Positions 1-9,005 of a stretch of DNA of 64,000 nucleotides are shown here, piece after piece. The stretch lies in NCBI RefSeq assembly GCF_000814905.1, contig NZ_JXAG01000035.1, forward strand, positions 234,570 to 298,569. The letters run 5' to 3'. Each line of letters begins with the position of its first letter. The stretch's first letter is position 1. Position numbers and translations under genes: made by a program. Below the pieces are notes generated by a model. The model was not told the origin of the DNA and searched no databases. It worked only from the letters and a program-made list of their open reading frames with translations. Source of the stretch: Enterobacter sp. Bisph1 (GTDB lineage Bacteria > Pseudomonadota > Gammaproteobacteria > Enterobacterales > Enterobacteriaceae).

Positions 1-693
1 TTTTCACTGTACGGCATTGATATCGATACGGAATGGCGTTCCGACTGGAAATGGGAGCGCGTACGTCCGCACCTCTCCCCGTTAAAAGGCCGTACCATTC
101 TCGATGTTGGCTGCGGCAGCGGTTACCACCTGTGGCGGATGGTCGGCGAAGGCGCGCAGCTGGCGGTCGGTATCGATCCAACTCAGCTGTTCTTATGCCA
201 GTTTGAAGCCGTGCGTAAGCTGCTGGGTGACGATCGTCGCGCGCATTTATTGCCGCTGGGCATTGAACAGCTTCCGGCCCTGAATGCCTTCGATACGGTC
301 TTTTCCATGGGCGTGCTCTACCATCGTCGCTCTCCCCTTGAACACTTATGGCAGTTAAAAGATCAACTGGTCAAAGAGGGCGAACTGGTGCTGGAAACGC
401 TGGTGATAGAGGGCGATGAAAATAGCGTGCTGGTGCCCGGTGAACGCTACGCGCAGATGCGTAATGTTTACTTTATCCCCTCTGCGGCAGCGCTGAAAAA
501 CTGGCTGGAAAAATGCGGCTTTGTGGATGTGCGTATTGTGGATATGGGCGTAACCAGCCTCGAGGAGCAGCGTCGTACCTCGTGGATGGTGACGGAATCG
601 CTGGCGGATTTCCTCGATCCCAATGACAGCAGCAAAACCCTTGAAGGCTATCCGGCACCGGTTCGCGCGGTGTTGATTGCCCGCAAACCATAA
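1..693 (+). CDS. cmoB: tRNA U34 carboxymethyltransferase CmoB (5' end cut off)
   Basis: The reading frame is open from base 1, so the gene starts before the window; 230 codons remain. The enzyme transfers a carboxymethyl group from carboxy-S-adenosylmethionine to 5-hydroxyuridine-34 of tRNAs, the last step in making cmo5U in the cytoplasm. The visible part has the class I methyltransferase motif DVGCGSGYH (codons 34-42 of the visible part), the motif [16 protein letters not shown] and a C-terminus like E. coli CmoB. The family is about 323 residues, so roughly 93 N-terminal residues are missing. cutC follows on the opposite strand. Identification is by recognition of the sequence and its neighbours. 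Confidence 0.96.
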   Translation, partial: FSLYGIDIDTEWRSDWKWERVRPHLSPLKGRTILDVGCGSGYHLWRMVGEGAQLAVGIDPTQLFLCQFEAVRKLLGDDRRAHLLPLGIEQLPALNAFDTVFSMGVLYHRRSPLEHLWQLKDQLVKEGELVLETLVIEGDENSVLVPGERYAQMRNVYFIPSAAALKNWLEKCGFVDVRIVDMGVTSLEEQRRTSWMVTESLADFLDPNDSSKTLEGYPAPVRAVLIARKP

Positions 694-702
694 GACAAAA
701 AA

Positions 703-727
703 AGGCCCCTGTTAATGGCAGGGGCCT
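703..727 (-). terminator. Rho-independent terminator of cutC
   Basis: An 8-bp perfect stem AGGCCCCT/AGGGGCCT with a 9-base loop. On the minus strand the stem is followed by a run of seven T, so it ends transcription coming from cutC. On the plus strand there is no T run, although it may still help stop cmoB transcripts. Confidence 0.8.
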
Positions 728-775
728 GGTACAAACAAGCATCATATTGGGCGACATGATGCGCGGTAAAAACTG

Positions 776-1519
776 TTACGGGCGACGGCGCAAAATTTGC
801 TCTTTCATCACCGCCACCGCGTCACCATCTACACCGTAGCGGGCATATTCATCCGCCGTTGCATCTGATGACATCGATAATCCTGGATTGCGATAGCGCA
901 TCGGCGATGCGGTCCAGCGACCCGCCGAGCTATGCACCTCTTTAATTCCCGCATCAAGAAACATGTCGAGGTTCTGCGGACGCACACCTGCGCCGGCCAT
1001 AATGATTGGAACACCCGATCGGCTATTTAGTTCCCTAATAAATGAAAGTCCTTTTTCCGCCGACGATTGCTGCCCGGAAGTAAGCACGCGGCTTACCCCT
1101 AATTCCGCTAAGGTATCAAACACCTGTAGCGGATGTGCGCACATATCGAAAGCACGATGAAAAGTCACCGCCATTCCCTGCGCGACCTGCATAATCTCCT
1201 TCATGCGGGCACGATCAACCTCGCCGTCCTCCGTTAGCACGCCGGTGACCAGCCCTGGAAAACCCAGTTCACGCAGCGCAGTGATATCCTCCAGCATGGC
1301 GGCGAACTCATCGGCGCGATAGCAAAAATCGCCGCCGCGCGGGCGCACGATCGGATGAACCGGAATACTTACTGCCTGACGAATGGCCTTTAACGCACCG
1401 AAGGACGGGGTTAAACCGCCCTCTTTCGGCGCAGCGCAAAATTCAATGCGATCGGCGCCGCGTTGTTCGGCAATCACCGCGTCATCGACCCCGTAACAAC
1501 AAATTTCCAGTAATGCCAT
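776..1519 (-). CDS. cutC: CutC family protein (copper homeostasis name, TIM barrel)
   Basis: 247 residues, full length for the family, starting [19 protein letters not shown]. The protein is a cytoplasmic TIM-barrel. Conserved stretches visible are [19 protein letters not shown] (near residue 20), [10 protein letters not shown] (near 60) and TFHRAFD (near 120). The family was named for copper tolerance in E. coli, but that role has been disputed, so the true activity is unsettled. It lies downstream of yecM on the same strand (60-bp gap) and upstream of its own terminator, as in E. coli. Confidence 0.95.
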   Translation of the reverse strand: MALLEICCYGVDDAVIAEQRGADRIEFCAAPKEGGLTPSFGALKAIRQAVSIPVHPIVRPRGGDFCYRADEFAAMLEDITALRELGFPGLVTGVLTEDGEVDRARMKEIMQVAQGMAVTFHRAFDMCAHPLQVFDTLAELGVSRVLTSGQQSSAEKGLSFIRELNSRSGVPIIMAGAGVRPQNLDMFLDAGIKEVHSSAGRWTASPMRYRNPGLSMSSDATADEYARYGVDGDAVAVMKEQILRRRP

Positions 1520-1579
1520 TTCATCTCCCTCTGTCTATTCAGCAACGGCTTTGCACGTATGCATTTACAGCAGCGGACT

Positions 1580-2140
1580 TCACTGTTCGCTGGCAACAAT
1601 CTCTTCAATGCTCCACGGATGGAACTTGACGGTGACCTTGCCGTCCGTGACCGCCAGTGTTGGATTAGGCAGCCGTTCGCGTTCGCCTTTTGGCGAGCTG
1701 GTTTTCACCCAAATGCCCGGCTGGCTTAAACCTTCATCCGCCAGCAGCGCCAGCGCGCGGGCGTTAAGTGTGGCGACATCGCCCGGCAGCACAATTTCGA
1801 CGTGCTCCCAGCCTTCGTGCGGGTAACGCTTTTCCCCCGGCCACGGCAGTTCAATCACCGTAAACTGCCAGTGCGCGACGCAGATCGGTTCATGCAGTTT
1901 GAACAGCAAAATGGGTCGACCATTGATGATGTTTTCCGAAAGCGTAACGCCACACTGTTCGAAGCCGCGCCGCCAGCGTTCCGCCGTGGCGTTTTGATGG
2001 CAGCGCAGCGAGATATGATCGGCGTTTAACGGAGCGATATCCAGTTTCAGATGGGAGGTTAAATGGTGCAAATCAGCAGCAAAACGCGGCAAATCTTCCA
2101 CGATATCCTGCAACTCTTCAATAGTTTGCCAGGGGCGCAT
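1580..2140 (-). CDS. yecM: VOC-family protein YecM
   Basis: 186 residues, close to E. coli YecM in length and sequence (start MRPWQTIEELQDIVEDLPRF, end EEIVASEQ). The fold is vicinal-oxygen-chelate / glyoxalase-like, and the E. coli protein has been described as a possible metal-binding enzyme of unknown substrate. Conserved HLTSHLKLDIAPLNADHISLR and the EGWEHVEIVLPGD segment carry His and Glu residues typical of a VOC metal site. It is divergent from argS and upstream of cutC, as in E. coli. The function is not known. Confidence 0.92.
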   Translation of the reverse strand: MRPWQTIEELQDIVEDLPRFAADLHHLTSHLKLDIAPLNADHISLRCHQNATAERWRRGFEQCGVTLSENIINGRPILLFKLHEPICVAHWQFTVIELPWPGEKRYPHEGWEHVEIVLPGDVATLNARALALLADEGLSQPGIWVKTSSPKGERERLPNPTLAVTDGKVTVKFHPWSIEEIVASEQ

Positions 2141-2192
2141 AACGGTGCTCGCAAGTCATAACAAAGGGCATAATCTACCCTGTTATGCAGTG

Positions 2193-2221
2193 CTGACGCC
2201 ACCGGGCATTTGCAGTATACT
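2193..2221 (+). promoter_or_regulatory. Probable sigma-70 promoter of argS
   Basis: CTGACG (2193-2198), a 17-base spacer and TATACT (2216-2221) lie about 65 bases before the argS start. Spacing and -10 box are good, the -35 box matches 4 of 6. Called by inspection only. Confidence 0.5.
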
Positions 2222-2286
2222 CCCGCCTTTATTAAACACCCGGACGCTGCATCTGCTACGCGGTGTCCTCAAAGTAAGGTATCCCG

Positions 2287-4020
2287 GTGAATATTCAGGC
2301 TCTTCTCTCAGAAAAAGTCAGTCAGGCCATGATTGCGGCAGGCGCGCCAGCAGATTGCGAAGCGCAGGTTCGTCAATCAGCAAAAATTCAGTTTGGCGAC
2401 TATCAGGCTAACGGCGTGATGGCGGTTGCGAAAAAACTGGGCATGGCGCCGCGACAACTGGCCGAGCAGGTTCTGTCTCACCTCTCTCTTGATGGGATTG
2501 CCAATAAAGTCGAAATCGCCGGTCCGGGTTTTATCAATATTTTTCTCGCCCCTGAGTACCTGGCCGCCCAGGTTGATGCCGCGCTGAAATCCGAACGCCT
2601 CGGCGTAACGCAGCCCGAGCCGCAAACGGTGGTTATCGATTACTCCGCGCCGAACGTCGCCAAAGAGATGCACGTCGGTCACCTGCGTTCAACCATTATT
2701 GGTGATGCGTCGGTCCGTACGCTGGAGTTCCTCGGCCATAACGTCATCCGCGCTAACCACGTTGGCGACTGGGGGACGCAGTTCGGTATGCTGATTGCCT
2801 TCCTTGAGCTGAAGCAGCAGGAAAACGCGGGCGAAATGGCGCTGGCGGATCTCGAAGGTTTCTACCGTGAAGCCAAAAAGCACTATGACGAAGATGCCGG
2901 GTTCGCAGAACGTGCGCGCGCCTACGTGGTGAAGCTGCAGGGCGGTGACGAATATTGCCGTGAGATGTGGCGCAAGCTGGTCGACATCACCATGAGTCAG
3001 AACCAGATTACCTACGAACGCCTGAATGTAACGCTAACCCGCAAAGATGTGATGGGCGAAAGCCTGTATAACCCGATGCTGCCGGGCATCGTGGCGGATC
3101 TGAAAGCCAAAGGTCTGGCGGTCGAGAGCGAAGGCGCGACGGTGGTGTTCCTCGACGAATACCAAAACAAAGAAGGCGAGCCGATGGGCGTTATCATCCA
3201 GAAAAAGGATGGCGGCTATCTCTATACCACCACGGATATTGCCTGCGCGAAATACCGTTACGAAACGCTGCATGCGGATCGCGTACTCTATTACATCGAC
3301 TCTCGTCAGCATCAGCACCTGATGCAGGCGTGGACCATCGTGCGCAAAGCTGGCTATGTGCCGGATTCCGTGCCGCTGGAACACCATATGTTCGGCATGA
3401 TGCTTGGCAAAGACGGCAAACCGTTCAAAACCCGCGCGGGCGGTACGGTAAAACTTGCCGATCTGCTGGATGAAGCGCTGGAGCGCGCCCGTCGCCTGGT
3501 CGCGGAAAAGAACCCGGATATGCCCGCCGATGAGCTGGAGAAGCTGGCTAACACGGTCGGCATTGGCGCGGTGAAATATGCAGATCTTTCGAAAAACCGC
3601 ACCACCGATTACGTGTTCGACTGGGACAATATGCTGGCCTTCGAAGGCAATACGGCACCCTATATGCAATACGCCTACACGCGCGTACTGTCAGTATTCC
3701 GCAAGTCGGGCATCGACGAGAGCGTGCTGACAAATGCGCCGGTAGTGATTGCCGAAGAGCGTGAATCCCAATTGGCCGCACGTCTGATGCAGTTTGAAGA
3801 AACCCTGACCGTTGTTGCCCGCGAAGGGACGCCGCATGTTATGTGTGCCTATCTGTACGATCTGGCGGGCCTGTTCTCCGGTTTTTACGAGCACTGCCCG
3901 ATCCTTACCGCCGAAAGCGAAGAGATCCGTCAAAGCCGCCTGAAGCTGGCGCTGCTGACGGCGAAAACCCTGAAGCTGGGCCTGGATACGCTGGGTATCG
4001 AAACCGTCGAACGCATGTAA
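2287..4020 (+). CDS. argS: Arginyl-tRNA synthetase
   Basis: 577 residues, the same length as E. coli ArgRS. It charges tRNA-Arg with arginine using ATP in the cytoplasm. Visible parts are an N-terminal Add-1 domain (about 1-110), the class I signature as MHVGHLRST (about residue 125) with SAPN just before it, the loop [10 protein letters not shown] (about 380) that stands in for KMSKS in this enzyme, and a C-terminal DALR anticodon-binding domain ending at GIETVERM. The start is a GTG with AGGT upstream; it gives the E. coli N-terminus [12 protein letters not shown] strong terminator follows. Confidence 0.98.
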   Translation: MNIQALLSEKVSQAMIAAGAPADCEAQVRQSAKIQFGDYQANGVMAVAKKLGMAPRQLAEQVLSHLSLDGIANKVEIAGPGFINIFLAPEYLAAQVDAALKSERLGVTQPEPQTVVIDYSAPNVAKEMHVGHLRSTIIGDASVRTLEFLGHNVIRANHVGDWGTQFGMLIAFLELKQQENAGEMALADLEGFYREAKKHYDEDAGFAERARAYVVKLQGGDEYCREMWRKLVDITMSQNQITYERLNVTLTRKDVMGESLYNPMLPGIVADLKAKGLAVESEGATVVFLDEYQNKEGEPMGVIIQKKDGGYLYTTTDIACAKYRYETLHADRVLYYIDSRQHQHLMQAWTIVRKAGYVPDSVPLEHHMFGMMLGKDGKPFKTRAGGTVKLADLLDEALERARRLVAEKNPDMPADELEKLANTVGIGAVKYADLSKNRTTDYVFDWDNMLAFEGNTAPYMQYAYTRVLSVFRKSGIDESVLTNAPVVIAEERESQLAARLMQFEETLTVVAREGTPHVMCAYLYDLAGLFSGFYEHCPILTAESEEIRQSRLKLALLTAKTLKLGLDTLGIETVERM

Positions 4021-4054
4021 TCGCGCCGTTTCAGGTGTAAAACCCCGTTTGCTG

Positions 4055-4103
4055 AACTGCATCCCGAAAGTTGGATTCCCAACGAATAAGGATGCAGTTT
4101 TTT
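4055..4103 (+). terminator. Rho-independent terminator of argS
   Basis: Outer stem AACTGCATCC (4055-4064) with GGATGCAGTT (4090-4099), an inner 5-bp stem GTTGG/CCAAC within the loop, and a six-T run. It separates argS from the accessory cassette that follows. Confidence 0.85.
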
Positions 4104-4311
4104 ATGCGACACTATTCCTTCAGTTTCAATCTCTGACCCGCACAGTTCTGTTGGTCTTTTAAACCTCCTGCCAAATCCAATGCCAGCATTCGGTAGAAGT
4201 CCTTATTCGGGCGAGGTTGTGATCAAAAGAATGAACTAACAGATTGCTTTGTATGATGATTCTCTCTTTCAGCATGCTGCCTTATGGCAGTTAAATAAAG
4301 AGGGATCAACC

Positions 4312-4902
4312 ATGCAAGTAAATATCAAGGAAATCAGCGGCAATTGGGATTTTGGTGTTGTGATGGACAAACACAGTAAGCGCAGCATATTCACCGGGAA
4401 TAATCAGTGGGGTTATAATAGTTTTGACACGGCGCGCACAGAGGTCGGTGAAGCACTCTATCAACTCAAATATCAATCGGACTGGAATAAAGTTGGCCCC
4501 CTGGCTGAATGTTTGTATATTGAAGCCTACCCATTATTTGAACGAGTCGGATTCATTGTCCCGATGCCCGCATCTACAATAAGACCCCGTCAGCCTGTAA
4601 CAGATATTGCAAAAGCATTAGCACAACGCGCCAATAGACCTTGCTTTGACAAACTTCTAATAAATACATCATTAGGGGCTGCAGATGCTTCGAGTAAAAA
4701 TCTGCATACAAAGCAACAAAAAGTAGCGGCGCTGGCTAACCGATTTTATGTAAATCCTGTTATCAGCAAGCAAGGCTGCTGGAACGTGTTGTTGATAGAT
4801 GATATCTACCATACCGGGGCATCAATGGAAGCTGCATGCGCGACGTTACGCGATTATAATAGGGTGAACAAAATATTTGTTGCTGCACTGACCTGGAGAT
4901 AA
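4312..4902 (+). CDS. ComF-like phosphoribosyltransferase, first gene of an accessory pair
   Basis: 196 residues from the ATG at 4312, chosen because GAGG lies 9 bases upstream and residues before it look unconserved (a longer frame reaches 4249). Motifs seen are IVPMPASTIRPRQPV (about 82-96), typical of ComF-like enzymes, and the PRPP-binding signature NVLLIDDIYHTGASMEAA (about 155-172). The N-terminal zinc finger of true ComF is absent. By family this is a type I phosphoribosyltransferase acting on a base, nucleotide or nucleotide-like compound; the substrate is unknown. Only 2 bases separate it from the SLOG-type gene, so they form an operon. The block is more AT-rich than argS and replaces the yecT region of E. 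coli. Confidence 0.75.
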   Translation: MQVNIKEISGNWDFGVVMDKHSKRSIFTGNNQWGYNSFDTARTEVGEALYQLKYQSDWNKVGPLAECLYIEAYPLFERVGFIVPMPASTIRPRQPVTDIAKALAQRANRPCFDKLLINTSLGAADASSKNLHTKQQKVAALANRFYVNPVISKQGCWNVLLIDDIYHTGASMEAACATLRDYNRVNKIFVAALTWR

Positions 4903-4904
4903 AA

Positions 4905-5468
4905 ATGACGACGATTTTCATTGCTGGCTCAATCACCATCAAGAAACTCGATCCGCTCGTCATGGAACGCTTGAAGAAAATTGTCGATAACAACTATCCT
5001 GTGGTTGTCGGCGACGCCAACGGCGTAGATTCCTCTGTGCAGCAGGCGTTGCAGCAGATGCAATGTAATAGCGCAACGATCTTTAGTAGCTCTCCTAAGC
5101 CACGAAACAATATTGGTGGCTGGCCTGTACAGGTCGTGAAAACCGATTTTCGGCGCGGAACGCGTGATTTTTACACCGCTAAAGATTTACAGATGGCTGA
5201 GACGGCAGATTGTGGTCTTATGATATGGGATAGCAAAAGTACCGGCACCCTGAGTAATGTTATTGAACTACTGATGCGGAAGAAAAATGCCGTCGTTTTC
5301 ATTAATCAGAAAAGAGAATTTGTCATCGTTAAAACCGCTGAAGACGTGGAAAAATTAGTTAATTTTATGTCGCAGGCTGATTATGCAAAGGCTGATGAAA
5401 AGATAAAGTTAAGCGAAAAGATAGACACGTTGAAAAATCAGCAAATAGCGATGTTTACTGCAAGCTGA
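4905..5468 (+). CDS. SLOG-superfamily nucleotide-binding protein, second gene of the pair
   Basis: 187 residues. Rossmann-like start TIFIAGSITIKKLDP, then VVVGDANGVDSSVQQALQQ (about 35-53), which resembles the glycine-rich GxxxGxD loop of SLOG (Smf/DprA-LOG) proteins, and GLMIWDSKSTGTLSNVIELL (about 103-122), the second SLOG motif. The last 35 residues are Lys/Glu-rich and probably helical. SLOG proteins bind or cleave nucleotides or nucleotide-derived signals, and several work in conflict systems. Pairing with a phosphoribosyltransferase suggests one makes or changes the ligand and the other senses or degrades it; this is inference. The exact SLOG subfamily is not certain. Confidence 0.7.
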   Translation: MTTIFIAGSITIKKLDPLVMERLKKIVDNNYPVVVGDANGVDSSVQQALQQMQCNSATIFSSSPKPRNNIGGWPVQVVKTDFRRGTRDFYTAKDLQMAETADCGLMIWDSKSTGTLSNVIELLMRKKNAVVFINQKREFVIVKTAEDVEKLVNFMSQADYAKADEKIKLSEKIDTLKNQQIAMFTAS

Positions 5469-5524
5469 ATTTAAAGCTGCTGCCGGGATTCATCGCATTA
5501 ATATCAACAGCCTCGCTCTCAAAT

Positions 5525-5552
5525 AAAAAACCCCGGTTGCCCGGGGTTTTTT
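5525..5552. terminator. Bidirectional Rho-independent terminator
   Basis: A six-A run, stem CCCCGG/CCGGGG with loop TTGC, then a six-T run. It ends the phosphoribosyltransferase-SLOG operon on the plus strand and rhiN on the minus strand. Confidence 0.9.
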
Positions 5553-5564
5553 ATTTTTGCATTA

Positions 5565-6704
5565 TCAGAAATATCTTTGCAAATACTCAGTCAAACACAG
5601 CATCGCCATCGCCTGGCCGTAGGGCATTGAGGTGAGCGGGATCTGGCGGTAAAACTCCAGATCACTCCCCATCCCGGTGCCGAACGATACCTGCAACAGC
5701 TCCCCTTCCGGCGAGATATTATTAACAATCGCTTTCACCGCTTTTTCCGCCACTTCCGTGTAGTCTGCGCTGATATAACGCTTACGCAGTGCTTTCAGGA
5801 TGCCGTAGGCAAAACCAGCGGTCGCTGAGGCTTCCAGGTAAGAGTTCGGATCGTCAAGCAGCGTATGCCACAGACCGCTTTCATGCTGACATTTCGCCAG
5901 CGCGGCAATCTGCGCATTCAGCACCTGCACCAGATAACGACGCACCGCATTGTTTTCTGGCAGATCCACCAGCTCAAGGAAATCCGGAATAACGATGGTC
6001 AGCCAGCTGTTACCGCGCGCCCAACGAGCGTTGGCAAAATTATGGTGACCGTCGTAATTCCAGCCGTGGAACCACAGCCCGGTTTCCCGGTCCATCAGAT
6101 TCTGCACATGCAGCAGGAACTGATACACCGCCTCTTCCACGTATTCCGGGCGATTGAGCAGCTTACCGATTTTCGCCAGCGGCAACACCGTCATCATCAG
6201 CGTGTCGTCCCACATCTGCTGGTGATTCTCTTCCGCCAGCGTAATGTGCTGCATCCCGCCGCAGTCGGTGCGCGGCATCTCGTTCATCGCCCACTCGGCC
6301 CAGCTTTCCAGCCAGGGAAGATACGTTGGATTGCCCGTCTCCTCATAGCGATAAGCCAGCGTCAGGAACGGTGCCATCGTGTTAACGTTTTTGGTGGTAG
6401 CGCCTTCCGCGAAGCGGTCGGCGAACCAGCCATCAATCACTTCGCGAATCTCTTCTTCGCCGGTCTGACGGTAATACTGATTCATTCCGTACAGACCCAC
6501 ACCGTGAGTCCATTCCCAGCCAGCCCAGCCTTTAGTATCAATCACGCGCCCATCGTCGAGACGGAGTAAGAACTCGCCGGTGTTATCGTGAATATTGACC
6601 AGGTTATGCGTCACCTTACGGATCAACGCTTTCAATTCATCACGGGCGATAAAACGCTCTGGCTGACGCAGTAACGGGCTGTGTTTGACAGGCCAAACCT
6701 TCAT
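5565..6704 (-). CDS. rhiN: Unsaturated rhamnogalacturonyl hydrolase (GH105)
   Basis: 379 residues, full length for GH105 (YteR/RhiN). The enzyme removes the 4,5-unsaturated galacturonate from rhamnogalacturonan fragments left by lyases, in the cytoplasm. An alpha6/alpha6-barrel pattern is visible, with GWAGWEWTHGVGLYG (about 59-73), the acidic motif MWDDTLMM (164-171) that holds the Asp expected as general acid by analogy with YteR, and WFHGWNYDGHHNFANARWARGN (217-238 region). No signal peptide. GAGG precedes the ATG by a few bases, 10 bases after the rhiT stop, so it is the second gene of a rhiT-rhiN operon as in Dickeya. Confidence 0.88.
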   Translation of the reverse strand: MKVWPVKHSPLLRQPERFIARDELKALIRKVTHNLVNIHDNTGEFLLRLDDGRVIDTKGWAGWEWTHGVGLYGMNQYYRQTGEEEIREVIDGWFADRFAEGATTKNVNTMAPFLTLAYRYEETGNPTYLPWLESWAEWAMNEMPRTDCGGMQHITLAEENHQQMWDDTLMMTVLPLAKIGKLLNRPEYVEEAVYQFLLHVQNLMDRETGLWFHGWNYDGHHNFANARWARGNSWLTIVIPDFLELVDLPENNAVRRYLVQVLNAQIAALAKCQHESGLWHTLLDDPNSYLEASATAGFAYGILKALRKRYISADYTEVAEKAVKAIVNNISPEGELLQVSFGTGMGSDLEFYRQIPLTSMPYGQAMAMLCLTEYLQRYF

Positions 6705-6714
6705 ATTCTTAACC

Positions 6715-8289
6715 TCAATTGTAAGTCGATTTCAGTGATGCTTCTTTTAATGCTGGCGCGGCTGGCTTATTGCGATTCAGGAAGCCGATATTGTTATTAC
6801 CCCACAGGGATTCGTAAGGCATACCTGCCAGCATCTCGACGGTTTCACGCGCTTGCGGTGTGATGCTCTCCGGCATGGCGCGGCCGCTCTGGCGCATTTT
6901 CGCCGTCTCTTCACGCAGCACGCTGTGGGTTTTCAGATTCAGCTTGAAGCGCAAGGAGACCAGGAAGCCGCAGCACAGCACGGCGATAGTACCGAAGCAC
7001 ATAATCATTAAAATGGTGTGGCTCACTTCCGGTACCTGCGTTTTCTGGCCGGAAACAAAGCCGGAAGCCTGCATAATGATCCCTACCAACATGACCGCGC
7101 CGGCCTGAGAGGCTTTACGGGTTAAAGTCATAATGCCGGCAAAGATACCTTCGCGACGCTGGCCGGTGACCACTTCATCAATGTCAGCGATATAGGTGTA
7201 GGTGTTCCACGGTACATAGTTGATACCGCCACGTCCCAGACCGGCAACGGCGGAAACCAGCAACAGCAGCGAGTAAACATCGCTAAGCCCGGCGTAATAG
7301 AGCACGGCATAAGACGCGGCGCTCAACCCGAACAGCACCACTACCATCCGGTAAGACGGCGCAGGCCCGAAGCGGATGCACAGCGGGATCATCGCGATCA
7401 CGGCGATAAACTGGAAAATCGCCATCGTACCCAGCAGGTTGGATGCCAGCGAGGCTTCCTGCATCAGCACAAACACCACGTAATAGGTAAACACGGCGTT
7501 AAAGACGTCCTGCGCAATATAGCCCCCAAGGTACATACCCAGGTGCTGGCGGAAAATCTTGATACGCAGAGTCGAGCTGAGTTCAACAAACAGACGGCGC
7601 AAACTCTGCCCCAGCGAAAGACTCTTTTTCTCCTCTTCGGCACGCAAAGCAGCTTCGGTCCAGTCCTCACGCGGGCGTTCCCAGGTAAAACACCAGACGA
7701 AGGTCAGCATCACCGCGCACAGCACGGAGAACACCAGGCTTGCATAGAAGAAGGAGACCGGGTTGTCTTTACCAAAGTGGCTGAGCAGAATGCCCGGCAG
7801 GAAGGAGGCCAGAATCGCCGACATCTGCGCCATAGAGATACGCGCACCGGAGAATTTGGTTTTCTGTTTAAAATCATCGGTCATTTCCGGTACCAGCGTT
7901 TCGTACGGCACCAGAATCATGGTGTAGACCACATCAAAGATCAGATAAGTGACCAGGTAGTACCAGAAACTCATGTCCCCTACCCACATAATCGAGTAGC
8001 TGAACACGCAGGGAATACCCAGCAGAATAAAGAACTTACGACGACCGAAGCGCTTGCCAAGCCAGGTCGAACCAAAGTTGTCTGTTAAAAAGCCCATTAG
8101 CGGACTGACGACCGCATCCAGCACCCTTGCGGTTGCGAAGATAAAGGTTGCCTCGATAGGCGACAACCCGCAAAAGGTCGTATAGAAGTAGAGTAACCAT
8201 GCTGCGGTTAACGCGGTGGTACCCGCACCCAGAAAATCGCCTGAACCATAGGCGAGATAATTAGCCAATCCAATTTTTCGTGTTTTCAT
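6715..8289 (-). CDS. rhiT: Rhamnogalacturonide transporter (GPH family)
   Basis: 524 residues from the ATG at 8289; AGGG lies nine bases before it. A TTG three codons upstream touches this ribosome-binding site and is less likely. About twelve membrane segments are visible, with the glycoside-pentoside-hexuronide symporter motifs ARVLDAVVSPLMGFLTDN (about 53-70) and GKRFGRRKFF (about 77-86). By family and by its partner rhiN it imports unsaturated rhamnogalacturonides with a cation across the inner membrane. A long C-terminal cytoplasmic tail follows the last membrane segment. Confidence 0.88.
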   Translation of the reverse strand: MKTRKIGLANYLAYGSGDFLGAGTTALTAAWLLYFYTTFCGLSPIEATFIFATARVLDAVVSPLMGFLTDNFGSTWLGKRFGRRKFFILLGIPCVFSYSIMWVGDMSFWYYLVTYLIFDVVYTMILVPYETLVPEMTDDFKQKTKFSGARISMAQMSAILASFLPGILLSHFGKDNPVSFFYASLVFSVLCAVMLTFVWCFTWERPREDWTEAALRAEEEKKSLSLGQSLRRLFVELSSTLRIKIFRQHLGMYLGGYIAQDVFNAVFTYYVVFVLMQEASLASNLLGTMAIFQFIAVIAMIPLCIRFGPAPSYRMVVVLFGLSAASYAVLYYAGLSDVYSLLLLVSAVAGLGRGGINYVPWNTYTYIADIDEVVTGQRREGIFAGIMTLTRKASQAGAVMLVGIIMQASGFVSGQKTQVPEVSHTILMIMCFGTIAVLCCGFLVSLRFKLNLKTHSVLREETAKMRQSGRAMPESITPQARETVEMLAGMPYESLWGNNNIGFLNRNKPAAPALKEASLKSTYN

Positions 8290-8459
8290 TGCCGTCAACC
8301 CTGTTCATTTTTGGGGACCTTTGACGATCCGGCATAGCCAAAGGAATTTCTCACACGGCTAAAGTAAAAGGATGTGCTTTGGGAAACCTTTATGTTTCTG
8401 CCATCAATATTGCGCGACTGGCAAAAATGCAAAGAGTGCCATTACGCGCGTCACTGATT

Positions 8460-8478
8460 TATAAAACAGCGTTTCTTT
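8460..8478. promoter_or_regulatory. KdgR-like operator upstream of rhiT
   Basis: The 19 bases from 8460 match the known KdgR palindrome AATRAAAYRNYRTTTYATT at all but positions 1 and 17 by my reading. KdgR represses pectin-catabolism genes in Dickeya and relatives. The site lies 171 bases upstream of the rhiT start, so another promoter or a long leader would be needed. A CRP half-site (GTGTGAG on the minus strand, near 8350) is also present but weak. Confidence 0.55.
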
Positions 8479-8516
8479 TCGCTCAAAAGGCGGGGTCAAA
8501 AAGTGCGGGACAGATA

Positions 8517-8543
8517 ACAAAATCCCGCCGGGGCGGCGGGATT
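8517..8543 (-). terminator. Rho-independent terminator of flhBAE
   Basis: A 9-bp stem AATCCCGCC/GGCGGGATT with loop GGGGC, followed on the minus strand by TTTTGTT. It lies 40 bases after flhE. The rest of the 8290-8582 gap holds only the KdgR-like site and probable rhiT promoter sequences. Confidence 0.75.
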
Positions 8544-8582
8544 ATCGTGCAAAAAACAGACGTCCAGGTTAAGACGAGGCAG

Positions 8583-9005
8583 TTAATTTTGCGCGACGGG
8601 CTGACGGTAATTTACCAGCACTTTATTGCTGCGCACCTGCAGCGGCGGCCATAAACGCCCACCGCCCGGTACTTCCCAGACAAACCGCAGCGCTTCCAGT
8701 GCCGGAACATCGGCAAAGGCGCGCGTGGTGCCGCTCTGCCCGTCCAGCGCGACGCAGCGTGCCTGAGAACAGAGGCGCACCACTAGTCCGGCGGGCGTCG
8801 GGCCGTTGAGCTCATAGCGCCAGGAGACATCCGTCATCAGCCCGTTTACCGGCTGCTCCGGCCCCAGGGGTGATGATGAGGCCACCACGCCACGGTTATC
8901 CAGCCGGATGCCGATACTGCTGGCCTGCCACATTCCTTCACCAATACCCTGAACAGCGGCTTGAGCCAAAAGTGGTAAGGCGATTAACCAGGCGAGATAA
9001 CGCAT
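8583..9005 (-). CDS. flhE: Flagellar protein FlhE
   Basis: 140 residues with a clear signal peptide (MRYLAWLIALPLLAQAAV). FlhE is a small periplasmic protein of the flhBAE operon, reported to act as a plug or regulator of the flagellar export gate. Two pairs of cysteines are visible in the mature part (CSQARCVAL). The start overlaps the flhA stop. The E. coli protein is about 130 residues. The assignment rests on recognisable sequence and on position. Confidence 0.92.
   Translation of the reverse strand: MRYLAWLIALPLLAQAAVQGIGEGMWQASSIGIRLDNRGVVASSSPLGPEQPVNGLMTDVSWRYELNGPTPAGLVVRLCSQARCVALDGQSGTTRAFADVPALEALRFVWEVPGGGRLWPPLQVRSNKVLVNYRQPVAQN

Noticed and set aside
4276..4292. Small hairpin CTGCC-TTAT-GGCAG just before the phosphoribosyltransferase gene
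   Set aside because: Too short and without a T run or anti-structure to call a riboswitch or attenuator.
5865..6569. 234-codon plus-strand frame
   Set aside because: Antisense shadow of rhiN.
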